A stretch of 19,098 nt of DNA, from NCBI GenBank assembly GCA_017626895.1, contig JAGAHV010000040.1:1-19098 (forward strand), read 5' to 3'. Shown here one piece after another: positions 1 to 5,553 of the stretch. This DNA comes from Ventricola sp017626895. GTDB lineage: Bacteria; Bacillota; Clostridia; Christensenellales; Aristaeellaceae. A program made the translations under genes and the position numbers. Every line of letters starts with the position of its first letter. The first letter of the stretch is position 1. The notes beneath the pieces are model-generated. The model was not told the DNA's origin. It saw nothing but the letters and a program-made list of their open reading frames with translations, and searched no databases.

Positions 1-96
1 GAGTGAAGGCTGCGCAATATACAGCTTTTCTGCGGCCCGGTTAAACGACCCGGTCTCTGATATAGTGATTACATAGTTCATCTGCTGTAATGTCAC
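1..96 (-). CDS. LysR-family transcriptional regulator, N-terminal fragment (cut by window edge)
   Basis: Reading the minus strand from a GTG at 96 gives 32 codons open to the window edge. They read VTLQQMNYV, then a typical LysR winged-helix start with 'ETGSFNRAAEKL' and 'AQPSL', the conserved recognition-helix region. LysR regulators are dimeric DNA-binding proteins whose C-terminal domain senses a small ligand. The GTG start is supported by GGAGAA about 8 nt upstream and by family length, since LysR HTH domains begin 1-3 residues before the 'LQQ' motif. The effector domain lies outside the window, so no target pathway can be inferred. The first ten codons are the region matched by two spacers of the nearby CRISPR array. 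Confidence 0.85.
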   Translation of the reverse strand, partial: MTLQQMNYVITISETGSFNRAAEKLYIAQPSL

Positions 97-342
97 GGTT
101 TTTCTCCAATTTTCTTTCTTTTTTACCAAACATAGTTATGAAAAAGCCTGACGATTATACACCGCCAGGTTCAATGTTCAATTCTACTGCAATTCTTGTA
201 GGTGAAATTATTTGTGAAGGAATATCAAGATAGAGTTTCCGATACGCAGCTATAAAAAGTACCCTAAAAATAGGAAGTCCCACCGGGTTGCGCTTTCACA
301 GAGAAGAGGCTTGGTGGGATCTGTTATTCATATTTTAACCTC
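97..342. other. Intergenic region upstream of the LysR gene, with one inverted repeat
   Basis: This AT-rich stretch holds no convincing gene in either direction. The only structure I see is an inverted repeat of TCCCACC (278-284) and GGTGGGA (313-319), a 7-bp perfect stem with a 28-nt loop. On the minus strand it lies just downstream of the TAA at 343-345 and is followed by a short T-rich run, so it could be a weak terminator for the secreted-protein gene. The large loop makes that uncertain. Confidence 0.4.
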
Positions 343-531
343 TTAACGCATTAACGTCAATACTTTTTTATAATCCTGATTTTGGTACTCGACTGGACTC
401 GACTGGAATTGATCGGAACTGAGGTATTCCTCAAAAAATAGAGACATGGTTGATACAAGACGCTGAGCTGCTTTTATATCGTAGATGACTTTCGTACACT
501 TAATCAGCTGCCCTTTTTTGTCGATTCCGTC
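343..531 (-). pseudogene. In-frame continuation of the secreted-protein gene beyond its TGA
   Basis: Directly after the TGA at 532-534 the same minus-strand frame stays open for 62 codons to a TAA at 343-345. The extension reads like protein (for example VIYDIKAAQRLV, then SLFFEEYL), without low-complexity or repeat-driven composition. Either the upstream gene was once about 353 residues and a point mutation created the TGA, or this is a chance open frame. An AT-rich frame of this length has only a modest chance of staying open. TGA is not likely to be read as tryptophan here, because TGA ends cas6e, cas5e and cas7e at normal positions. Confidence 0.45.
388..407. repeat. Short tandem duplication of a 10-bp unit
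   Basis: CTCGACTGGA occurs twice in direct succession (388-397 and 398-407), followed by a decayed third copy, ATTGATCGGA. It lies inside the in-frame extension of the secreted-protein gene. A 10-bp duplication in coding DNA would shift the frame, yet the frame stays open through it. This may be slippage-born and neutral. No function is suggested. Confidence 0.6.
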
Positions 532-1404
532 TCAGAGTTTTCTCATGCACTCTGTCAGTACATTTACAGACAGACGTACACAGGGATCGGTGCGAAGTTC
601 AAACATCTGTTCCTCCACTTCCGCATCCCGGTACACCGTTCCCAGCATCTCGTCCTCATTCTGCAGCCTATCCAGCTCTTCTGCCACCGCTGCAAATTTC
701 TCCCGGAACAGTTCCTGATCCGATTCATTCAGCGTCTTCATCGCATTCCGCAGTGCCCCTTCATATGCATTTCTGCCCATATTCCACATCAGATTAATTT
801 CGCAGAACGAGTAGATATCACGCACAAGCATCGCCATTTTCAGTGACGATCCAGCCGCACCTATTTCGAGCTTCAGGATAGGATTTAGGAGATCCGCAGC
901 CGCCTCCTCTGCCGTAAACGGTGATGTCTTCTTGTGCCTGAAAACCATTTTCTCGGCCTCATCCATAAACGAGTCTAACCAGGTCAGTGCTCCGTCTGGT
1001 CTGAGTGTGAACGTGCCAATTCCATTATCCTCCAAAATACCAGTTTCATCCACTTCCAGTTCTCCATTCCCCGCATATGTGTAGTTTTCTACCATCCCTC
1101 CGCTGTACTGCAAAAATCCGTCTGCATCCAGAGAACCAATCATACGATAGTTCCACATGACCGTAGCGGATGACGCCCATCTCACAGTCATCATGAGTCC
1201 ATCTTCTCTGGGGAGCTCTCCCATAAGGTCATCTTTCCAGCAAATACTCTGTGGCAGAATCACCAACTCCCCATGGACATATGCTGGATCAACCCAGATA
1301 CCGACATAATCTGTCAGGCCATTCTTTATCTGCACTTCTGCACACACATTTGAAATCATCACCGAAATCAACACAATCACGCACATAAAAATATTTTTTT
1401 TCAT
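532..1404 (-). CDS. Secreted protein with lipocalin-like beta domain, function unknown (possibly truncated)
   Basis: The 290-residue product starts with a signal peptide: MKKN, a hydrophobic stretch to about residue 20, then a probable cleavage near SNVCAE. Residues about 28-135 have the look of small extracellular beta-barrel domains common in Bacillota: a 'DYVGIWV' opening, then alternating strands with 'SSATVMWNYRMIGSL' and an acidic 'TFTLRPDGALTWLD' ending. The rest is mainly helical and acidic. The start at 1404 has AAAGGAA about 5 nt upstream; a longer in-frame start at 1509 would run into the CRISPR array and lacks a signal peptide. I do not recognise a named family. The frame continues for 62 codons past the TGA, so the gene may be a nonsense-truncated form. 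A homologue of its 'LTDYVGI' segment is matched by a spacer at 2152-2184. Confidence 0.7.
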   Translation of the reverse strand: MKKNIFMCVIVLISVMISNVCAEVQIKNGLTDYVGIWVDPAYVHGELVILPQSICWKDDLMGELPREDGLMMTVRWASSATVMWNYRMIGSLDADGFLQYSGGMVENYTYAGNGELEVDETGILEDNGIGTFTLRPDGALTWLDSFMDEAEKMVFRHKKTSPFTAEEAAADLLNPILKLEIGAAGSSLKMAMLVRDIYSFCEINLMWNMGRNAYEGALRNAMKTLNESDQELFREKFAAVAEELDRLQNEDEMLGTVYRDAEVEEQMFELRTDPCVRLSVNVLTECMRKL

Positions 1405-1513
1405 ACAATTTCCTTTCACATCAGGCTTTAACCTGACTGTTTCTTTGTATTTTGCAATTATCCTGCAATTTCCGCAACACCTTAACCTATCAATTCTAAT
1501 TTCCATCAAGGAT
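1405..1513. other. Region between array tail and the secreted-protein gene
   Basis: This holds the ribosome site and presumably the promoter of the minus-strand secreted-protein gene. A possible -10 GATAAT lies on the minus strand near 1463, but no good -35 is 17 nt away, so I do not call a promoter. It adjoins the degenerate terminal repeat, which marks it as the leader-distal side of the array and not the leader. A small inverted repeat (CAGG and CCTG around CTTTAA, about 1423-1436) precedes the ribosome site. Confidence 0.4.
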
Positions 1514-1663
1514 TACCCTCCCCCGCATACGCAGGGATTACTCCTTTTTCGGGTCTCCAGCCGCCCAGACAACAGGCTCACCCCCGCATACGCGGGGATT
1601 ACAAAGAAATCAAAAACAAAATCCTCGGAAGTGAAGGATCACCCCCGCATACGCGGGGAATAC

Positions 1664-1696
1664 GGAGGAAACCACCGTGACCTTACAGCAGATGAA
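1664..1696 (-). other. CRISPR spacer matching the translation start of a LysR gene
   Basis: The plus-strand spacer reads as a gene start: a GGAGG ribosome site, then GTG ACC TTA CAG CAG ATG AA, coding VTLQQM. It shares 22 of 23 bases with the start of the LysR gene at 77-99 (ACCGTGAC then TTACAGCAGATGAA). The remaining ten bases, over the ribosome site, are different. In crRNA orientation (minus strand) the first 14 spacer bases match the local LysR gene perfectly, the 15th differs and the next eight match. The crRNA would be antisense to LysR mRNA. Confidence 0.85.
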
Positions 1697-1785
1697 GGAT
1701 CACCCCCGCATACGCGGGGATTACTGGAATCGGGATGGTTTGGATGCTGTCTGTTCCGGATCACCCCCGCATACGCGGGGATTAC

Positions 1786-1818
1786 ACATAATTCATCTGC
1801 TGCAGTGTCACGGTTAGG
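1786..1818 (-). other. Second CRISPR spacer matching a LysR gene start, opposite strand
   Basis: Of the first 30 plus-strand bases, 27 match positions 71-100 of the window, the start of the LysR gene. The three differences are all transitions and silent in the LysR frame: both sequences code for VTLQQMNYV. The last three bases, which are the crRNA seed end, do not match the local gene. The target is therefore a close LysR homologue and probably not this copy. The crRNA has the same sense as the LysR mRNA, opposite to the spacer at 1664-1696. Confidence 0.85.
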
Positions 1819-2151
1819 GGATCACCCCCGCATACGCGGGGATTACTTGTTTTTACCAACTCGTCTTACCCCTGTAAGGGGATCACCCCCGCATACGCGG
1901 GGATTACGTACCAATCCCAATTCTTTAAGCGCATCCCAGAGGATCACCCCCGCATACGCGGGGATTACCCTTTCACTTTGCCAGTGATCCACCCGACCAT
2001 GGGATCACCCCCGCATACGCGGGGATTACTCTATGTCGGTCTGAATGCTCGCCAAGGCGCTAGGATCACCCCCGCATACGCGGGGATTACGGTAAAATTC
2101 CGGAAGCCACCAGGCGCTTTGTGGGATCACCCCCGCATACGCGGGGATTAC

Positions 2152-2184
2152 AGATACCGACATAGTCTGCCAAACCGCTCTTTG
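2152..2184 (-). other. CRISPR spacer matching a homologue of the neighbouring secreted-protein gene
   Basis: The spacer shares 26 of 33 aligned bases with 1296-1328, inside the secreted-protein gene. All seven differences are transitions. In the gene's frame the spacer reads KSGLADYVGI where the local gene has KNGLTDYVGI, so the target is a related gene carrying the same motif. Two or three mismatches fall in the seed, so the local copy is probably not cut. Confidence 0.75.
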
Positions 2185-2452
2185 GGATCACCCCCGCATA
2201 CGCGGGGATTACATTGGAATCAACGGCTGTTTAGTGTATAATTCAGGATCACCCCCGCATACGCGGGGATTACTAACGGTAAAGCTTCGGGTGTGTTTCT
2301 TTCAGGGGATCACCCCCGCATACGCGGGGATTACTCCCAAGCGCTGGCTGTGACATTCCCTTTGCTAGGATCACCCCCGCATACGCGGGGATTACATATG
2401 GAGGATTTACTATGTCGGCTTGCGCAGAGGATCACCCCCGCATACGCGGGGA

Positions 2453-2620
2453 TTACAACGGCTTTAACAGGTCATCAAAATCATCATCAGGATCACCCCC
2501 GCATACGCGGGGATTACTGTCCGATCTGGACAGTTCGCACATCTCAAGGTAAAGAAACGTCATACGATCCTGTACTCTGGGAAGCAGAGGCAGTTCCGGC
2601 TTTATTGCTCCCATACTCAT
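2453..2620 (-). pseudogene. cas1: Truncated type I-E cas1, fused to the CRISPR array
   Basis: An ATG at 2620, two bases after the cas6e stop, opens a frame whose first 34 residues (ending at 2519) look like the N-terminus of the integrase Cas1 of type I-E systems. It has 'LPLLPRVQDRMTFLYLE' followed by 'CELSRSD', the conserved LPRI-DR-TFLYLEHC segment. Intact Cas1e is about 300 residues. In codon 35 (AGT) the sequence becomes a perfect CRISPR repeat, and the frame runs through that repeat and the first spacer to a TAA at 2453-2455, giving a 55-residue chimera. No other cas1 or cas2 sequence is seen in the window. In Cas1 the catalytic residues and dimer interface all lie beyond this point, so the product cannot integrate spacers. 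Cas1-cas2 normally follow cas6e, so this is the expected position, now deleted. Confidence 0.88.
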
Positions 2621-2622
2621 CG

Positions 2623-3243
2623 TCAGATTCCCTTGACTACGGTCATCAGTCCCATGCCATAAGCACGTTCACGTCCAATTCCGTTGATCAGCAGCTCTTT
2701 AAATCGGGTTTCCTCTTTGACCGTCAGCCAGCCTTCAAACGCTGCCGCAGAAAACTGAACCCTGTTGTGATCTGCTTTCCTGAAATTATAGCGCGTTCTC
2801 CATACAACATCAAATGAATCCTGGTCCAGCGCAAAACCATTCTTTTCCGCACGATCCAAAAGCCATTTTTTCTGCTGTTCAACCGTTACGTGGGAAACCA
2901 CCCGGTGCTTGTCTCTGACAATTGTTGCCACGGAAGGATTGGCAACTAACCGGAAATGCCACACGCCGTCGTTCCTGATCCGTTCCAGAAGATTCGTGTA
3001 ATCCTTTATAGCAACGTTTTCCTGTTCATCGCCAAACTGACGGATCATATGGGAATAATCCGGCTTATCCGCACTCAGGATAAGGATATACCTTTTCCCG
3101 TTCAGAGAATCAATTCGCCAGAGATTTCTTTTTCTTTCGCCGGAAAACGCCTGTTCTACCGCTCCGTGAAACAGATTGGGAGAAATCAGCGCTTTCATTG
3201 TTTCCGGCTTGCCTATATCCAAAGCCATTCTTGAAAGAAACAT
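2623..3243 (-). CDS. cas6e: Type I-E crRNA endonuclease Cas6e (CasE)
   Basis: The 206-residue product is the nuclease that cuts the repeat hairpin in pre-crRNA and stays bound to the 3' stem in Cascade. It has the family pattern: an N-terminal MFLSRM strand, a histidine at about residue 26 in 'LFHGAVEQAF' placed like the catalytic His20 of E. coli CasE, a 'FRLVANPS' strand near the middle, and the C-terminal glycine-rich loop 'GIGRERAYGMGLM'. Length is normal (about 200). The ATG abuts the cas5e stop (TGAATG) with AGGAGG inside the end of cas5e, so translation is coupled. It is the last intact cas gene; a cas1 stub follows two bases later. Its expected cut is after the GCGGGG arm, leaving the GTGATCC handle. 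Confidence 0.95.
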   Translation of the reverse strand: MFLSRMALDIGKPETMKALISPNLFHGAVEQAFSGERKRNLWRIDSLNGKRYILILSADKPDYSHMIRQFGDEQENVAIKDYTNLLERIRNDGVWHFRLVANPSVATIVRDKHRVVSHVTVEQQKKWLLDRAEKNGFALDQDSFDVVWRTRYNFRKADHNRVQFSAAAFEGWLTVKEETRFKELLINGIGRERAYGMGLMTVVKGI

Positions 3244-3897
3244 TCATTCCTCCTGCTCTGCCATCGGATCATGGCTTTTATTTACATACGTTCCGGTCTG
3301 AACACCGCGGAATGTCATTTTCCTGCATTTATAGGAAAAAGAGAGCGGATAATCACGTGCTCTGCCCCTGCTCATATCCGGAGAATCCATTACTACACGG
3401 AGAAGCGGGCTGCATTTTCCCTGCCGAAACTTCGCTGCCAGCCACGGCTCTTTATCAAGTGCCGCCTCAAGAGAAAGCGGTTTTATTCCAAGTGATAGAG
3501 GCAGTGTCGGAGGGCAGGCACGCCTTCCGAGGAACAGCGGATATACCGGATGGTGCAGGGCTGTATCCAGCATCTCAAGGAAAGCCTCATCATCCGATTC
3601 AAGTCCCACGAGAAACACCGCATCCGAAAGATAATACCTGGTTGTCAGATAAGCCAGTTTATCTCGTTTCGCCGTATGCAGATCCCTGATCAGCGTTCCT
3701 TCCTGATCAACCCGAACACCAAACCTGAGTCTGCTCAAATCATCTACAGACTCATCTCTTTTGCGGCCCAGTGCTGCAGCCAGCAATCCGACCACCGCAC
3801 TTTTGGTTGGTTCTTTTCCGGTCATGCGAACGTCATACTTTGACTCTCCGCCATAGGACTGAAGAGGAGCTGCCAATCTCAGTAACAGCGTTGACAT
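3244..3897 (-). CDS. cas5e: Type I-E Cascade subunit Cas5e (CasD)
   Basis: Cas5e caps the 5' handle of the crRNA and helps hold Cse1 in the Cascade complex. The 217-residue protein shows the Cas5 RAMP signature: 'STLLLRLAAPLQSYGGES' at the start, then 'TGKEPTKSAVVGLLAAALGR', very close to the RPTGRFPTRSGLLGLLGACLG stretch of E. coli CasD. Length is typical. Its ATG shares one base with the cas7e stop (TGATG), and it ends exactly where cas6e begins. The ribosome site is weak, so translation probably depends on the coupling. Nothing appears broken. Confidence 0.95.
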   Translation of the reverse strand: MSTLLLRLAAPLQSYGGESKYDVRMTGKEPTKSAVVGLLAAALGRKRDESVDDLSRLRFGVRVDQEGTLIRDLHTAKRDKLAYLTTRYYLSDAVFLVGLESDDEAFLEMLDTALHHPVYPLFLGRRACPPTLPLSLGIKPLSLEAALDKEPWLAAKFRQGKCSPLLRVVMDSPDMSRGRARDYPLSFSYKCRKMTFRGVQTGTYVNKSHDPMAEQEE

Positions 3898-4979
3898 CAG
3901 CGACCACCGCCAGTCTTCCTGTATTCCTCCGTAATCTTTTCAAGTTCTTCAAGGAGTTCCGGTTCCTTTACCCTTCTGGCATCCTTGATGTCAGCACCGA
4001 GTACAAACGCGGCCACAGGAGGTGCAGCAAATTCCGTATAAACCGTTTCCGCGTATTGCGCCAGCCGTTCAATGGAAGCCGATACATATCCTTCATTTCC
4101 CATCCGGACAGCTTTTTCAAACGCCCCGGACAGATTAACCGGCTGATCATCCCGAATGGTGACATATACCATATCCGGAAGCGTACGGTTAGCAAACGTA
4201 TTCTGCTTTCCTGTCGGCATACTGTGAATAAACGCTTTGACAAATGCACTGACTGCGTCACTGAGTCCCTCTCCGACACTCATAAACAGCTCTGTCATGT
4301 TCACTGTCGCATAACGATACATCGTGGAAGAGGCAAATTCCACCGTTCCGATATGACCGGCTCCGCTTGAATCTTCTTTGGAGCGATCATCTACAGCCGT
4401 AAAATAATCATATTCCGTATGGACGCCGTGGGTTGAGATCGCATGTGCTACCTGCGCTGCCGCATCATAATTCAGCGATTTATCATCTGCAACCATGCGT
4501 CCAAACAGAGCCATGTCAACAGACGGATTCGATCTGAGCGCTTCCTGCGCAGCTTTCTTGTCTTTTACCGCATCCGGGCCCTTTAACGCCAGTTCCGCCA
4601 GTGCATGTGCCTGTCCATCGCTCATAAAGAAGAGTGCATCTGTTCCCAGATTACTGTCTTCTTTCAGCTTAAGCCCTGCTGCTGTCAGAACAGCTCTGGC
4701 AAGTTTCTCCGGGCTCTCAACCGAAATTCCCTTTTCAGCGGCAATTTTCTCAATCTGCTCCCTGACCATCGGAACGATCAGTTTTGTCCGGCTTCCCTTG
4801 TAGAACTTGGGCATATGGTCCGGAAACGCCTCGCGCATGGCATGTTTCCAGGACTGAGAGGAAACTCTTGCCCTGACAACGCCGCCATACACGGCTGTTT
4901 TGGGTGATCCGGTATCATCGCGGTTAATGCAGCTGGGCGGAACCGTCTGAAGAACATGCAGGTCAATAAACTTACTCAT
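3897..4979 (-). CDS. cas7e: Type I-E Cascade backbone subunit Cas7e (CasC)
   Basis: Cas7e forms the six-copy helical backbone that holds the spacer part of the crRNA. The 360-residue protein opens with 'FIDLHVLQTVPPSCINRDDTGSPK', the hallmark start of type I-E Cas7, followed by 'VRARVSSQSWKHAMR'. Later segments 'ANRTLPDMVYVTIRD' and 'GYVSASIERLAQYAE' match the RAMP fold and C-terminal part. The length is normal. It overlaps cse2 by 8 nt and has a strong site (GGAGG at 4989-4993), the best inside the operon, which suits the high copy number of this subunit. Confidence 0.96.
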   Translation of the reverse strand: MSKFIDLHVLQTVPPSCINRDDTGSPKTAVYGGVVRARVSSQSWKHAMREAFPDHMPKFYKGSRTKLIVPMVREQIEKIAAEKGISVESPEKLARAVLTAAGLKLKEDSNLGTDALFFMSDGQAHALAELALKGPDAVKDKKAAQEALRSNPSVDMALFGRMVADDKSLNYDAAAQVAHAISTHGVHTEYDYFTAVDDRSKEDSSGAGHIGTVEFASSTMYRYATVNMTELFMSVGEGLSDAVSAFVKAFIHSMPTGKQNTFANRTLPDMVYVTIRDDQPVNLSGAFEKAVRMGNEGYVSASIERLAQYAETVYTEFAAPPVAAFVLGADIKDARRVKEPELLEELEKITEEYRKTGGGR

Positions 4980-5553
4980 CTTTTTTATCCTCCTTTTTAT
5001 TTACCGTCCGATAGAAATCCTGCCCCCATTTAAGCCGTACAGCAGGTCTGTTGTCCATAAACTGGTAACTGTAAAAATCCTCTGCCATCGTTACATAATC
5101 AACCGGCAGCGATTTGTCGCTGAGCATCCGTACAATTGTCCGAAAATGGTACTGCAGCTCATTCAGGTCATCTGACGTTGCCATCATGTTGAAACGTCTC
5201 TGTACTCTTGAAAACTCCTCTTCATTGGCAATCAGATGCGCAACGGCACTGCCAAGAGAGGCACCTTCTTTTGACATTCTCTCTGTCTGAGAATGCCCCT
5301 GCTGATGCATCGCAAAGAGCGTCAGTGCTGCGTAACAGGCTCTGAGTTCAGCTGTCGCCCTCCCGCTGCTGTCCATCATCTCCTCCGGCATAGACAGAAG
5401 GAGATGTCCCATGAGTTCCGGTATTTCCCCCGGTTCATGTCCGACTCCGCGGCGCAGGCTGGCCATTGTTGAGCGAAAATCCGCCTCGCGCAGTCCGAAG
5501 ATTTCCTCCAGGGTTTTGTGCATATACGCACGAATACCTGCTTTTCCTTTCAC
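4972..5553 (-). CDS. cse2: Type I-E Cascade small subunit Cse2 (CasB)
   Basis: Cse2 is the all-helical small subunit, two copies of which lie along the belly of Cascade and stabilise the R-loop. The 193-residue product is helix-rich and basic. It contains 'ELRACYAALTLFAMHQQGHS' and 'FNMMATSDDLNELQYHFRTIVRML', typical of the family, and a C-terminal 'VRLKWGQDFYR' motif that is widely conserved in CasB. The start is GTG at 5553, overlapping the cse1 stop as GTGA, with AAGGGA upstream in the end of cse1. The basic, lysine-rich tail overlaps the start of cas7e. Confidence 0.94.
   Translation of the reverse strand: MKGKAGIRAYMHKTLEEIFGLREADFRSTMASLRRGVGHEPGEIPELMGHLLLSMPEEMMDSSGRATAELRACYAALTLFAMHQQGHSQTERMSKEGASLGSAVAHLIANEEEFSRVQRRFNMMATSDDLNELQYHFRTIVRMLSDKSLPVDYVTMAEDFYSYQFMDNRPAVRLKWGQDFYRTVNKKEDKKDE

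Larger units (their letters stand above)
1514..2517 (-). CRISPR. Type I-E CRISPR array, 17 repeats and 16 spacers, leader lost
   Basis: Seventeen 28-bp repeats alternate with sixteen 33-bp spacers at an exact 61-bp period. Repeats end at 1541, 1602, 1663 and then every 61 bp to 2517. Read on the minus strand, each repeat starts GTAATCC, forms the hairpin CCCCGC-GTAT-GCGGGG and ends GTGATCC. This matches the type I-E plan of stem plus 5' handle, so transcription is minus strand, the same as cas. The repeat at 1514-1541 is degenerate (about six changes plus GCAGGG), as expected at the distal end. The repeat at 1575-1602 has one change (GGCTCACC) and that at 1636-1663 has GGAATAC. The newest-side repeat (2490-2517) is perfect and joins cas1 codons directly, with no leader. 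The base next to each handle is a pyrimidine in 15 of 16 spacers, so the true unit is probably 29+32. Confidence 0.98.

Noticed and set aside
532..1509. Longer start at 1509 for the secreted-protein gene
   Set aside because: It adds 35 residues before a good signal peptide, and the ATG at 1404 has its own ribosome site.
1405..1513. Array leader on the left side
   Set aside because: Repeat orientation, the handle sequence and the degenerate repeat at 1514 all make this the distal end.
1847..1879. Spacer with TTTTTACCAA also found near 120-130 upstream of the LysR gene
   Set aside because: Only ten bases of low-complexity sequence agree; no extension on either side.
2030..2428. CTATGTCGG shared by spacers at 2030, 2152 (reverse) and 2396
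   Set aside because: A shared 9-mer among 16 spacers on both strands is expected about once by chance.
1445..2817. Plus-strand open frames of 180, 87 and 174 residues across the array
   Set aside because: They are translated repeats (SPPHTRGL, DHPRIRGDY, ITPAYAGIT), a well-known false protein from type I-E arrays.
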